Below are positions 8,801 through 18,441 of a DNA stretch of 64,000 nucleotides, one piece after another (the first letter of the stretch is position 1; every line of letters starts with the position of its first letter). Origin of the DNA: Pseudomonadota bacterium. Lineage in GTDB: Bacteria > Pseudomonadota > Gammaproteobacteria > Steroidobacterales > Steroidobacteraceae. The notes under the pieces were generated by a model. The model searched no databases, was not told the origin of the DNA, and saw only the letters and a list, made by a program, of their open reading frames with translations. A program made the translations under genes and the position numbers. Location of the stretch: contig JAFEDU010000003.1 of the NCBI GenBank assembly GCA_018241425.1, positions 124,001 through 188,000 on the forward strand. Direction: 5' to 3'.

Positions 8801-11800
8801 CACCTCAAGCCAGATCGGTGACCTGACGGTGGCCAAGGGGGCGGCGTTCTCCGGCGATCCAGGTTCTTCCTTCACCTTCTCGAGCGAGGCGAACCTGACC
8901 TTCGATGGCTCAGTAACCGCCGCCTCCGGTTCTGTGGTGCTCAAAAACGTTGCGCCCGGAACGGGTCTCGAAGTCTCACCCGATGTGGCCCTCACGCTCG
9001 GCCCCCAGGCGCAGATCAATGTCGCCGGCACCGTAGTTTACAAGCCAAGTGATCTCGGCCTCCTCAACGGCACCGTATTGCCGGGCGGCAGCGTGGCGCT
9101 TACCGCCGTCAGCGGCTCCGTCGTCACCGAAGCCGGCTCAACGATCAATTTCTCCGGTACGCAGGGCCTGCTTGATCTTACGACCGGTCTCCCGGGCGCT
9201 CCGGTATCCCGTCAGACCGTAGCGAGCGCCGCCGGGACCCTGGCATTCGAGGCGCCCCAGTCCATCTCGCTGCTTGGTGCATTCCACGGCAACGCCGGAG
9301 TCGGAACCACCGGGCGCGCGGCGGGCGGCACGCTCGATGTCTCGCTGATCGCGCCGGGCGGAGCCACCGGTACTGTCACCGTGCAGCAGGCCCCCCTCAC
9401 GACAGCTCTCGCGGCAGATAGTGGTGATGTCGTAGTCAGCACTGCACAGCTGGTTGCTTCTGGTGTCGATGCACTGTCGCTTTCAGCCAGCAGCTTGGTG
9501 ACGTTCGAACCGGGGACGACACTTGCCCTTGCGCGTAGCGTGACGATCACGTCCCCAGCGGTGGGCCTCGACAACGGGGGCGTCGCCACGATTTCTGCGC
9601 CGTATCTCGCGCTTGGGACGGCTAACTCGGGGTATGCCGCGACCAGCGCGACTACCGGAACCGGGACATTGTCCTTCAAGGGGCAGGAGATCGATCTGAT
9701 TGGTTCCCTGGCGATTCAGGGGGCAGAACAAACCACGTTTACAAGCTCTGGGGACATCCAGCTTCGTGGCGAGCAGCTCGACACCAGCAACGTGGGCTCG
9801 CTCGAGGCTGCGGGACTGCTCACGCTGAGTGCCGCACGCATCGTCCCAACGACCGAAGTCAACTTCACGATCGGCAGCAGCGGCGGCACGACCAACACCG
9901 TACAGTTCACGCAGAACGGAACCTCGGCCGGAGTTCCGCTTTCAGTTGGCGGTAACCTTACGGTGACTGCCGACAACATAGTCCAGGGCGGCACGGTCAT
10001 CGCGCCTTTCGGGCAACTGACGTTCTCGGCCACTGACAGCCTGACTTTTAATCCCGGCAGCCTGACCTCGGTCAGTGGCAACGGTGCCGTGCTGCCCTAC
10101 GGCGAGGTGCAGAACGGTACTTCTTGGGTATACCAGGTCAGCCCGGTGCAGCTGGTGCCGACCACGGTCACGGCGATCCCGAACCGCCAGATTACGCTCA
10201 CCGGCGGTAAGGTGACGCTCGCTGCCGGCTCGACCGTGGACGTCTCAGGCGGGGGAGACCTTCAAGCGTGGTCGTTCACGCCAGGGCCGGGCGGGACCGT
10301 AGACGTCCTGTCAAATACGGCGACCCCCGGGCTCTACGCCGTATTGCCCTCGCTCCGGGGCCAGAGCGCGCCCTACGACCCCATGCTGTGGGCGGGTTCG
10401 AACCTCGCGCCCAACGAAAGCATCTATATCAGCGGCGGCAGCGGCCTCGCTGCGGGCGTGTACCCGCTGCTCCCGGCGCGTTACGCCATGCTCCCGGGAG
10501 CGTATTTGGTCTCCGCGGTCAGCGGCCTGCAGAACCTTGCGCCTGGAACGACCGTCCAGGCGCCGAACGGCTACTCAATCGTCTCGGGCTACCTCACCTC
10601 CGGCAACACGGGCATAGGTCAGACTCAGACCAGCGGCTTCCTGATCGAGCCGGGTAGCTATACTCAGCAGCTCGGAACCTACACGAGCACTCTGGCGTCG
10701 GCGTTCTTCAATCCCGCGGGTTCGTCGACCGCGGCGCCCGCGCCGGGCACGAGCCCCTTACCGGCGGATGCCGGTACCCTGATATTCGCAGTTCAATCGC
10801 AGCTCGACGCACTCGGCAAGGTGAAGGGCAGCGGTGCTTCGGGAGGCGACGGTGCAACCGTGGAGGTAGCAGCCCCGTCGATCGAGATTGATCCCAGCGT
10901 GTCGTCCGTGGCTACGTCGTCAGGGACGATCCACCTCGCAGCCAGCGTCCTCGACGGATGGGACGCTGGGCGGCTGTGGTTGGGGATGCAGACCAACTCC
11001 GGCGGAGGCGTCGCGGTAACCGCCAATTCCGTGCATGTCACATCGGCTGCGGCACTGACCGCGGGCGAGGTCGCCCTCGCCGCCAACGGCACGGTGACCG
11101 TGGATGCTGGTGCTGCGGTGACGTCCACCTCTGCGTCCACGAGCGGTTCAGTCGCCGCCGCGAGCGCCGCGCCGTCCGCGCTCACTCTCGGCAATGGGTC
11201 GAGCGGTGCCGCGATTCTGATCGTTTCAGACCTAGATTCCTGGCAAGTGCAACGCGGTGGAACCGCGAATGGCGCATCGGGAATGCTCAGCCTCGCCGCG
11301 GGCGCGCAGGTTGCTACGCGCGGCGCGCTGACCGCGGATGCGCCCGGTGGCGGCACTCTCGGGGACGGCGCATTGTCCGGACGCGGCGCTCAATGGTTCA
11401 TCGGCTCCCGCAACCTGGCGTTCGCATCCGAGGGAAGCTTGGCGGGCGGCTTTGCCATCGACGGTAGCCTTGTCGCTGCCATCCAGAAGGCGTCTGGCGT
11501 CACGTTCAGCAGCCAGAGTGCAATCTCCGTCAACGAGACGGTCGATCTTGCCGCCGCCCCGGGCGCTGCGCCCATTGGAGCGATCAACTTCATAACGCCC
11601 GGCCTCTCAAGCGGATCCGGGAGCAGCAGCGCCACCTTCGCCGCCAACGTGATCACGCTCAGCAGTCCCTCCGGCACAGCGGCTGCGGTCCAGCCGGGAC
11701 AAGGAACGCTGAGCTTGTCAGCGCGCGAGATCGATGTCGGTCCGGGGTCGATGGGCTTGTCGGGCTTTGGTACCACGACACTGGATGCAAGCAACCGCAT

Positions 11801-14800
11801 CGTCGGCACCGGAACGGGGTCACTCACCGTCTCCGGGGATCTCGCTCTCCTGGCGCCAGTGATCACTTCTGCCAGCGATTCTCAAACCCAGATCACGGCA
11901 AGCGGGGCACTTGCGCTCGCACCGTCCGCGCAGGGCATCGCCCCGGTGAACGCTGCGCTGCAGAGCGGGGGCTCGCTCGCGCTGTCGGGCAATACCATCA
12001 GCGACAGCACCCTCATCGATATGCCTTCGGGCGAACTGTCGCTCGTAGCAACCCAGTCCCTGGCGCTCAACAAGGGTGCCGGCATTCAGCTTTCGGGGCT
12101 TACACCACTCAATGCCTTCACCGGGGCAGACGGTGGCACGGTGCTCTTGAGTTCTGGCGGAAATGTCACCGTTGCCGGCGGTACGAGCCTGGCGGTGGCA
12201 GGCGGGCAGGGCGCTAACTCCGGCTCGGTTCATGTACTGGCTACCGGAACTGCCGACATCGAGGGACAGCTTACTGGTTCTGCGTCCGGAGGCACGGGAA
12301 GCGGGTCGTTCTACCTTCAGGCGGGCAGTCTGAACAATTTCGCCGGCCTCAATCAGGTACTCGAGCAGTCCGGCTTCCATGGGACCCGGTCCTTCGAGGT
12401 CGGCAGTGGAGACCTCGACCTCGCGCAAGGGACGCGTATCACTGCTCAGAACGTGGCACTCACGGCTGATGCGGGTGCTGTGAGTGTCGCGGGCACAATT
12501 GATGTTTCGGGCACGTCGGGCGGCGGCAGCATCGTGCTCAGCGCCCACAACGACGTCACCCTTACTTCAACCGGTCAGTTGCTCGCTTACAGCACGACCG
12601 CGAGCGCTCGCGGTGGATCGATCGAGCTCGCCTCCACTGCAGGTTCGGTCGCACTCGACCCGGCCGCGCAGGTCGCAGCCAACGGGGCTTCGGGTTCCGG
12701 CACTCTCCTGATACGCGCCCCACAGGCGTCCGGCGGCACGGACGTCAGCATCACCAGCCTGCCGACGGACCTCTCGCGGGTAGGCACCGTGATCCTCGAA
12801 CCGACGATCTCGGAGAGCCTTGGCACTGCTCCCGCCACCACGGATTTCCAGAGCATCGAGAGCGCAGTTGCCAGTTACATGACGGCGGCGTCGCCCGGGA
12901 TTCTGTCCCGCCTCGGCGTCGCGAGCGCCCCCAATGTCGTGCTGCGCCCCTATGTGGACCTCACAACCCAGGGGGATCTCACACTATCCGGTGTGGATTT
13001 CAGCAGCTGGCGCTTCGGCGGCCAACCGGCGGACGTCTCGATTCGTAGCACCGGCAACCTGACCCTGACTGGGACGATATCGGACGGCTTCAATACCGGC
13101 GGCGGCTTCCTCGACGTTCAGTCGAGCGGCGGCTCGGCACGGATCTCGCTGGTAGCGGGGGCTAACCTCGCCTCGGCGTCCTCAACGGCGGTCGTCAACG
13201 GCGCCGCTGTAGACCTCACCCTGCAGAGCGGCGCGATCGTCCGGACCGGTACGGGAGACCTGAACCTGGCCGCGGCCCGTGACATCGTCTTCCACACCGG
13301 TTCGAGCGTTTACACAGGGGGCGTCCAGGGCGCGCCCTCAAACAGCTCGACCGATACGGGCACCCCGGTCTCATTCGCCACTGGTGGCGGCAACGTCAAT
13401 CTCAACGCCGGCCGCGATGTCCTCGGCGCCTCGGCCAGCGAGGCGGTCGATCAGTGGAACCCGCGCTTTCAGCCCAGTGAGGCAGCGATCTGGGGCATCA
13501 ACTTCGGTCAGTTCCGCTGGAACGTCGGCGCCCTAGGGGGCGGAAATGTCACGGTAACCGCTGGCCGCAACATCGAGACGCTGACGGCTGCGGTGGCAGA
13601 CAGCCGCACGTTCGCCGCAGATGGCACGACCGCGCTGAATTTCGGCGGCGGCAACCTGACCGTGAATGCCGGGGGTGACGTCGGCAGCGGCCTCTTCTAC
13701 GTCGGCAACGGCGTCGGGCGCATCAACGCAGGTGGAGCGCTGTCGAGCCCCCTGGCCGGCTCCACCGGCCTGCCGCTGGGCACCATGCTGCTCGCGGGCG
13801 ATGCTTCCTATTACCTTTCGGCGCAGCGTGACGTACTACTGGATGGCATGGTGTCGCAGACCGCACTTGTTCCGGGTTCCAGCTCGGACTACATGCTCTA
13901 CTTCCGCTACGGTCAGGGCTCCACGCTGTCTGTGCAGAGTCGCGGCGGCTCGGTGACGCTGCAAAGCAACCCCTTCAATGAATCGACGTACCTGGGCAGC
14001 AACGCGGCATTCAACACTGACCCCGGGGTCTTCACGTCGGCTCCCCCGACGGTTGAGCTTGCTGCGTTCGGCTCAGACGTCATCTTCAAGACCGGCTTGC
14101 AGGCTCAGCCTTCGGCTGTCGGGCAGCTCGCGATCTACGCCGCCCACGACATCCAGGGCAATTCCTACGCCATCGGCATGTCCGACGCGCGGCTCACCGA
14201 CGTTCCAACAGCAGATGCGCCTTCGAACCTGACGCTGATCTCGCTGCCATTCGGCGGTACTTCCTACACGCAGGCGAGCCTGCATCAGGATGATCCGCAC
14301 GCCGTGCAGATCGCCGCCGCGCAGGACATCGATGCCATCACCTTTGACGTGCCGAAATTCGCGAGCATCACAGCGGGCGGAAACATCACCTCGCTCGGCT
14401 TTGCAGGTACCAATCTGAATCCGAGTGACGTCACCGTCATACGTGCCGGCGGCACCATAGGTTATCTGAGCACCGACACCACGCAGAGCCTTACGCTAGG
14501 TGGGCCCGGGCAGTTCGACATAATCGCAGGCAAGACGATTGACCTGGGACTGACCTCCGGAATCGCAACTTACGGCAACGTACTCAACCCCAACCTGGCC
14601 TATTCCTCCGGCGCGTCCCTGAACATCATCGCCGGGCTTGGGGCGCCGCTCGGGGTGAGCAGTACCCCAAGCTCCGGGGACTTCGTGAGCAAGATCATCG
14701 GCGCCTCGACGACCTACCAGGCGCTCATGGTCGGCTACACGGAGCAAGTGACGGGCGACGCGGGGCTGACATTCGCGACCGCGACTCCTCTGTTCCGTGG

Positions 14801-15761
14801 TCTGTCGCTGACGCAGCAGCTACCGCTCCTGGAGCAGGTGTTCTTCGACGAGCTGGTGCTGTCGGGCCAGGAGGCCAACCAGTCGCCGTCGCTCGGTTTC
14901 GGCCGTGGCTATGCCGCGATTGATAGCCTGTTCCCGAACAGCCGCGCTAGCGGTACGCAATACGGAGGCGACCTGCTGCTCGGCTTCAGCCGCATTTATA
15001 CCCTCGATGGCGGCGCGATCAACCTCATGGTTCCGGGGGGCAACATCAACGTTGGCCTGGCCAACCCACCGGCCACCTTCAGCGAATACAACATCATTCG
15101 CACGCCATCCCAGCTCGGCATCGTGGCGGTCGGGACCGGTGATGTGAACATCTACACCTACGACAGCATCGAGGTGAACCAGTCGCGGGTATTCACGCTT
15201 GGGGGTGGCAACATCAGCATTTGGTCGACGACCGGGAACATAGACGCGGGCAACGGTGCCAAGACGTCGATTTCCGCGCCACCGCCGGCGGTCTCGGTCG
15301 ATGCCAATGGCAACGTGACGCTGGACTTCTCTGCCGCGGTCGCTGGAAGCGGCATCCGTACCATTCAGTCCCTGCCCGACGTGGCGGCCGGTGACGTCAA
15401 TCTGATCGCTCCAGTGGGCTTCGTAAACGCCGGGGACGCAGGGATCGGCTCCTCCGGCAACATCAACATCGCAGCCCAGAAAGTCATCGGCGCCTCCAAC
15501 ATTAACTTCGGCGGCACTGCGACCGGCGTGCCGCCAGAGGTGAGCGGTCTGGGCGCCTCCCTCTCCGGAGCATCTGCGGTGGCGAGCAGCGCCACTAACG
15601 CCTCGTCCAACTCGGTCGACACAAATGCGCAGGCCAACGGCGCGGCGCCATCGGCAGCCGCAGCGATCGGCTGGCTGGACGTATTTCTCGAGGGCTTCGG
15701 TGAAGAGGTCTGCAAGTCGAGCGACCTCGAGTGCCTGAAGCGTAACCAGAAAACCCAGTAA
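5898..15761 (+). CDS. TpsA exoprotein, filamentous haemagglutinin-type
   Basis: A giant 3287-residue secreted protein. ATG 5898 overlaps the tpsB stop; the GTG three bases upstream is less likely. An N-terminal signal region is followed by the TPS domain (about residues 50-280), with the typical strand pattern 'ILNWASFDVG', 'GQIYLVNQNGIVFGS' and 'GGLLASTL'; NQNGI stands where many relatives have NPNGI. The rest is a long run of Gly/Ser/Thr/Ala/Val-rich beta-helix repeats ('AGSTVDVSGG', 'GGTVTL' type). Cysteines cluster at the ends: C43 and C48 after the signal, and C3272 and C3279 in the last 20 residues. I saw none in the long passenger. The terminal Cys pair resembles the HMW1-type anchor, in which a C-terminal disulfide loop holds the exoprotein in its TpsB pore. 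An adhesin or biofilm matrix role is inferred. Confidence 0.92.
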   Translation: MARRRRERISIATQAVTLLSCEALLAAPLQAAPPAPNQLPVVCVAGNCGAGGPTTWVSSGQATATAAANTLTIQQTSEQAILNWASFDVGQDGKVIFNQPNSSAIALNQIFKASPSQIFGTVKANGQIYLVNQNGIVFGSTATVNTGGLLASTLQLTSPLSAGLLSGIQSNMPALAASSTQAITPTPQITVQSGAQLTTNVDGGRIMLAAQNVTNGGTITAPDGQVILAAGQSVYIQASNDPSLRGLIVEVDAGGLAQNLASGSISVNEGNASLVGLAVNQQGRITANTSVSENGSINLLARDTVSIQTSQTGVLELVPSRGGKLTLGTGSRTEVLPDTTSTATAIDSQAQPQSTITLAGQTVELMNGSDVVAPGGHVSVTASSNPGTANSSVTPDPNAQLRIDSGATIDVSGSTASVSVTRNLVSVQLRGAELADDPLQRDGPLRGQTVIVDARVGTPLANVSGDLALIKRSVLERTDQGGTITLNSAGDVVVASGATLNVSGGAVNYTPGIMQTSLLTTPDGSVVDIGQASPNQAYTGVVNPQFESVSNNFGVIQFIPTPGIAHYDPGYVQGASAGTIQVMGSSLVLQGNFLGSATNGIYQRSGSGVASGGTFIVGTNTAANAAQPDYRAPAVELVNQVPTVVVAPGSPLPTDLPVQLSAGELISSGFTNLQINSNDRITVPTGVNLNLTPGGSLALQAPQIELDSSVKIPSGTISLNSVQSFSTALGPADGVFVGNNVALNVNGSWVNDTLVPIGDTPSGFALINAGKISLDQNVFGGTLALGSDVSFLATGGAQLTRSGTLTGGAGGTVAFVGSPGGTVAVGAGDTFAGFGVQGAAGGTFDLEVPRLEIVSGKGPWLGMQSVSSDPATAAYFQVNSGLFSQYGFSSFNLTADGPVVAAGASTDILTVAAGTDVNLTPQTLLLNSTYLGVASGTSLSTFSNATVEPAYMRGSEQLSLSAVSGGKVTSSQIGDLTVAKGAAFSGDPGSSFTFSSEANLTFDGSVTAASGSVVLKNVAPGTGLEVSPDVALTLGPQAQINVAGTVVYKPSDLGLLNGTVLPGGSVALTAVSGSVVTEAGSTINFSGTQGLLDLTTGLPGAPVSRQTVASAAGTLAFEAPQSISLLGAFHGNAGVGTTGRAAGGTLDVSLIAPGGATGTVTVQQAPLTTALAADSGDVVVSTAQLVASGVDALSLSASSLVTFEPGTTLALARSVTITSPAVGLDNGGVATISAPYLALGTANSGYAATSATTGTGTLSFKGQEIDLIGSLAIQGAEQTTFTSSGDIQLRGEQLDTSNVGSLEAAGLLTLSAARIVPTTEVNFTIGSSGGTTNTVQFTQNGTSAGVPLSVGGNLTVTADNIVQGGTVIAPFGQLTFSATDSLTFNPGSLTSVSGNGAVLPYGEVQNGTSWVYQVSPVQLVPTTVTAIPNRQITLTGGKVTLAAGSTVDVSGGGDLQAWSFTPGPGGTVDVLSNTATPGLYAVLPSLRGQSAPYDPMLWAGSNLAPNESIYISGGSGLAAGVYPLLPARYAMLPGAYLVSAVSGLQNLAPGTTVQAPNGYSIVSGYLTSGNTGIGQTQTSGFLIEPGSYTQQLGTYTSTLASAFFNPAGSSTAAPAPGTSPLPADAGTLIFAVQSQLDALGKVKGSGASGGDGATVEVAAPSIEIDPSVSSVATSSGTIHLAASVLDGWDAGRLWLGMQTNSGGGVAVTANSVHVTSAAALTAGEVALAANGTVTVDAGAAVTSTSASTSGSVAAASAAPSALTLGNGSSGAAILIVSDLDSWQVQRGGTANGASGMLSLAAGAQVATRGALTADAPGGGTLGDGALSGRGAQWFIGSRNLAFASEGSLAGGFAIDGSLVAAIQKASGVTFSSQSAISVNETVDLAAAPGAAPIGAINFITPGLSSGSGSSSATFAANVITLSSPSGTAAAVQPGQGTLSLSAREIDVGPGSMGLSGFGTTTLDASNRIVGTGTGSLTVSGDLALLAPVITSASDSQTQITASGALALAPSAQGIAPVNAALQSGGSLALSGNTISDSTLIDMPSGELSLVATQSLALNKGAGIQLSGLTPLNAFTGADGGTVLLSSGGNVTVAGGTSLAVAGGQGANSGSVHVLATGTADIEGQLTGSASGGTGSGSFYLQAGSLNNFAGLNQVLEQSGFHGTRSFEVGSGDLDLAQGTRITAQNVALTADAGAVSVAGTIDVSGTSGGGSIVLSAHNDVTLTSTGQLLAYSTTASARGGSIELASTAGSVALDPAAQVAANGASGSGTLLIRAPQASGGTDVSITSLPTDLSRVGTVILEPTISESLGTAPATTDFQSIESAVASYMTAASPGILSRLGVASAPNVVLRPYVDLTTQGDLTLSGVDFSSWRFGGQPADVSIRSTGNLTLTGTISDGFNTGGGFLDVQSSGGSARISLVAGANLASASSTAVVNGAAVDLTLQSGAIVRTGTGDLNLAAARDIVFHTGSSVYTGGVQGAPSNSSTDTGTPVSFATGGGNVNLNAGRDVLGASASEAVDQWNPRFQPSEAAIWGINFGQFRWNVGALGGGNVTVTAGRNIETLTAAVADSRTFAADGTTALNFGGGNLTVNAGGDVGSGLFYVGNGVGRINAGGALSSPLAGSTGLPLGTMLLAGDASYYLSAQRDVLLDGMVSQTALVPGSSSDYMLYFRYGQGSTLSVQSRGGSVTLQSNPFNESTYLGSNAAFNTDPGVFTSAPPTVELAAFGSDVIFKTGLQAQPSAVGQLAIYAAHDIQGNSYAIGMSDARLTDVPTADAPSNLTLISLPFGGTSYTQASLHQDDPHAVQIAAAQDIDAITFDVPKFASITAGGNITSLGFAGTNLNPSDVTVIRAGGTIGYLSTDTTQSLTLGGPGQFDIIAGKTIDLGLTSGIATYGNVLNPNLAYSSGASLNIIAGLGAPLGVSSTPSSGDFVSKIIGASTTYQALMVGYTEQVTGDAGLTFATATPLFRGLSLTQQLPLLEQVFFDELVLSGQEANQSPSLGFGRGYAAIDSLFPNSRASGTQYGGDLLLGFSRIYTLDGGAINLMVPGGNINVGLANPPATFSEYNIIRTPSQLGIVAVGTGDVNIYTYDSIEVNQSRVFTLGGGNISIWSTTGNIDAGNGAKTSISAPPPAVSVDANGNVTLDFSAAVAGSGIRTIQSLPDVAAGDVNLIAPVGFVNAGDAGIGSSGNINIAAQKVIGASNINFGGTATGVPPEVSGLGASLSGASAVASSATNASSNSVDTNAQANGAAPSAAAAIGWLDVFLEGFGEEVCKSSDLECLKRNQKTQ

Positions 15762-15813
15762 CGCGGCGGCCCAACGGGTCCGACGCTTCGATTCCTAAGT
15801 GGAGCTCAGCATC

Positions 15814-17469
15814 ATGAATTTCAGGGTCGGGACTGCTATTGCACTCGCATTGGGCTCTTGCCTCTTGGCTACGCCCGCGCTGGCCCAGTCGGCCGGCGTC
15901 GAGGAGCACAACCTCGCCGAGCTGCGCGACACGGTGATCAACCTGATCCAGGCGCTGGTGGACCGCGGCGTCATTACGCGCGAGCAGGCCGAGACCATGA
16001 TCCGGGATGCGAAGGCGAAGGCAGAGGCGGAGACGGCAGCTCTCACGGCTAAGCAGAAGGCCCAAGAAGACCAGGACAAGAACGCCGTGCGCGTGCCGTA
16101 CGTGCCCCAGATCGTGAAGGACCAGATCACCGCCCAGGTCATGGGGCAAATTCAGCCGGCCGTGAAGGATGAGGTCGACTCCGAGCTCAAGAAGCCGGAA
16201 ACCGTCCGATCCGTGCTCCCGGACTGGATCACCCGCATGAACTGGACCGGAGATGTTCGCATGCGCGGTGAGGCCGACACCTTCGGGCACGGCAATGTGC
16301 TCTACACCTACCTTGACTTCAACCAAGTCAATGCGGCAGGTGGCATTACCAAGGCCGGGACCAAGGCATACCTCAACACGACGCAGGACAACGACCGGTT
16401 GCGGGTGCGCGTCCGCTTCGGTTTCGACACCGACCTGGGCGGCGGCTGGAGTAGCGGCGTGCGTCTCGCGACGGGAAGCGGCGGAGAGATCTTCGTCAGC
16501 ACCAACCAGACGCTCGGCACCTACGGAGATGCCTACCAGATCGCACTCGATCAGGGTTGGGTGCGCTGGACCGGATCGGCCTTTGATGATCGGCAGGTCA
16601 TCACGGCCACCGGGGGCCGCTTCGGTAATCCCTGGGTGAGCACCAACATGGAGTGGTACAACGACCTCACGTTCGAAGGGGTGATGGGGAACTACAAGTT
16701 CAACCTGAGCGACGACAACCAGAGTCGCGATGACCTGTTCCTCACCGCCGGCGCCTTCCCTCTCCAGTCGATCTCGACCGCCGTGCAGTCCTCATCCGCC
16801 AGCAAGTGGCTGATGGGCGCGCAGTTCGGTACCGACCTGCACTTTGATGACGACCTGCACCTGCAGGCGGCGATCGCCTATTACGACTATATCCACACCT
16901 TTGGGCAGCGTAACCAGCCTGGCAGCACTGCGCTCAACTACACCGCCCCGCTCCTGGTGCAGAAGGGCAATACGATGTATGACATCAGCAATTCCACCGA
17001 TCCGAGCGTCAACCTGTTCGCCCTCGCGGCGGACTACCGGATCGTGGATCTGATCTTGGTGGGCGAATGGCGGGCATTCGACCACTACGCATTTACCTTG
17101 ACGGCAAACGCGATCAAGAACGTCGGCTACAGTGCGTCCGCGATCAAGGCACGCACCGGCGTCTACGTCGCGCCCCGCACGCAGGGGTACGAGGCCGATG
17201 TGGGATTCGGGACGGCGGCCTTCGGCCCGCTGAACACCTGGCGGGCGTCCGTGGGTTACCGGTATCTCGAGCGCGACGCCGTGCTGGATGCCTTCAACGA
17301 CGAGGACTTCCACCTGGGCGGCACCGATACCAAGGGTTACCAGTTCGTCGTGGATTACTCGATCAACCCGCACGTATTCACGCGCGTGAAGTACATGTCG
17401 GCGAATGCGATTGACGGGCCGCCGCTCGCTATCGACGTACTGCAGCTGGACCTGGTGAGTCAGTTCTAA
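15814..17469 (+). CDS. Putative porin (Porin_5-like) with N-terminal coiled coil
   Basis: A 551-residue outer-membrane protein. ATG 15814 is preferred over GTG 15799, because AAGTGGAG precedes it at normal spacing and it opens a clean signal peptide (cleavage at ALA-Q, residue 25). Residues 28-110 are Ala/Glu/Lys-rich and predicted coiled coil ('LVDRGVITREQAETMIRDAKAKAEAE'-type, shortened here to its theme). From about residue 150 ('NWTGDVRMRGEADTF') the protein is a barrel with aromatic-ended strands, finishing in a terminal Phe (LDLVSQF), a classical barrel-assembly signal. This layout fits the 'putative porin' family. It lies 52 bases after tpsA and may be co-transcribed. The solute is unknown. 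Confidence 0.8.
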   Translation: MNFRVGTAIALALGSCLLATPALAQSAGVEEHNLAELRDTVINLIQALVDRGVITREQAETMIRDAKAKAEAETAALTAKQKAQEDQDKNAVRVPYVPQIVKDQITAQVMGQIQPAVKDEVDSELKKPETVRSVLPDWITRMNWTGDVRMRGEADTFGHGNVLYTYLDFNQVNAAGGITKAGTKAYLNTTQDNDRLRVRVRFGFDTDLGGGWSSGVRLATGSGGEIFVSTNQTLGTYGDAYQIALDQGWVRWTGSAFDDRQVITATGGRFGNPWVSTNMEWYNDLTFEGVMGNYKFNLSDDNQSRDDLFLTAGAFPLQSISTAVQSSSASKWLMGAQFGTDLHFDDDLHLQAAIAYYDYIHTFGQRNQPGSTALNYTAPLLVQKGNTMYDISNSTDPSVNLFALAADYRIVDLILVGEWRAFDHYAFTLTANAIKNVGYSASAIKARTGVYVAPRTQGYEADVGFGTAAFGPLNTWRASVGYRYLERDAVLDAFNDEDFHLGGTDTKGYQFVVDYSINPHVFTRVKYMSANAIDGPPLAIDVLQLDLVSQF

Positions 17470-17473
17470 GCGG

Positions 17474-18397
17474 TCAGGTACTGCCGCCGTCGTCTGCCGA
17501 GGCGGTGCGGGTGGCGCCTGCACCGCCCATGTGCTGAGCCGATTCGCCGAGGCTCAGCGTGAGAGTCATCTTCTGGCCCTGCCGTTCCACAGTTGCCACT
17601 ACCGGGGATCCGGACTGCAGCGCTTCCACAATCTGGGCGCGGCCACCCACGTCCTTTAATTCCGTGCCATTAATGGCAGTTACCAGGTCGCCGGGGCTGA
17701 GCCCGAGGGCCTGCAGCACCGCGCCGTCGGCGACCGGGTAGACCTTGAAGCCCCGCATCTTGGTGCCTCCCGAATCGTACGTGTCCACCAGCCGTAGCAC
17801 GCGGTCGAGTGCCCCCGGGTCGTGGTCCACGACGCGCCCCTGGTTATCGACGAACGTGCCGCCATGCCGGTTCGCGGCTCCCGATGCCTGTGCCAGTACC
17901 GCCGGGGCGATGCTGAGGAGATTGCGCGGCATGAGGATGGTCTCCAGTGCGCCGTCGCGCTCGACCACGGCGCGGTCGGCGTAGACGAACTTCAGCCGCG
18001 CCGCCCCGATCGCCTCTCCGACTCGGTAGAACCGCGAGCTGCTGCGTGCCACGATGATTGCAGCCCCGTGCTCCGGCCGATCGCCCACGATGGTGCCCTT
18101 GAGCGCCAGATCCGCACTCGTGAGTGGCGCATCGGCCGGGTCGCCGACGGGCTTTGTTGGGGCAGTACCAAATAGCGATGCCGCAATGAGCTGTTGCGCA
18201 TTCAGGGTCGGGCGCTGATGCGAGACCACCGCCACTGGCGGTGGCGTGCGCAGCGCCGCGCGCAGCTCCCAGGCGTTGAGCCCCTGGTCGAGGACGATCA
18301 GACCGGCGAACGTGAATACGGCGGCTCGGGGCGCCTGCGCGATAAGCGCCTGGCGCACCCGGTCCAGGCTCGGCTCGGTAAGGGATGCGCCCACCAT
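17474..18397 (-). CDS. GspC-like inner-membrane protein with PDZ domain
   Basis: A 307-residue protein resembling the type II secretion clamp protein GspC. ATG 18397 is chosen because an upstream extension would run far into the neighbouring gene. One membrane helix lies at about residues 24-42. The periplasmic homology region includes 'LNAQQLIAASLFG', 'LKGTIVG' and 'RFYRVGEAI', typical of the T2SS C family. A PDZ domain follows at about 215-285 ('GAVLQALGLSPGDLVTAINGTEL'). It is the last gene of a minus-strand run (TPR lipoprotein, SurA/DsbA fusion, this gene) and converges with the porin, four bases apart. No other T2SS gene is in the window. It may serve a T2SS encoded elsewhere or have been recruited to the exosortase system. 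Confidence 0.8.
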   Translation of the reverse strand: MVGASLTEPSLDRVRQALIAQAPRAAVFTFAGLIVLDQGLNAWELRAALRTPPPVAVVSHQRPTLNAQQLIAASLFGTAPTKPVGDPADAPLTSADLALKGTIVGDRPEHGAAIIVARSSSRFYRVGEAIGAARLKFVYADRAVVERDGALETILMPRNLLSIAPAVLAQASGAANRHGGTFVDNQGRVVDHDPGALDRVLRLVDTYDSGGTKMRGFKVYPVADGAVLQALGLSPGDLVTAINGTELKDVGGRAQIVEALQSGSPVVATVERQGQKMTLTLSLGESAQHMGGAGATRTASADDGGST

Positions 18398-18441
18398 CGG
18401 TATCTGCGTCGGTATTGGCAGGGTGGCCGGCCGGTGCCGGA

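Noticed and set aside
5898..15761. Several fused genes in place of one giant TpsA
   Set aside because: The frame is continuous with the same repeat style and composition to the end; no internal ribosome site plus signal peptide was seen.
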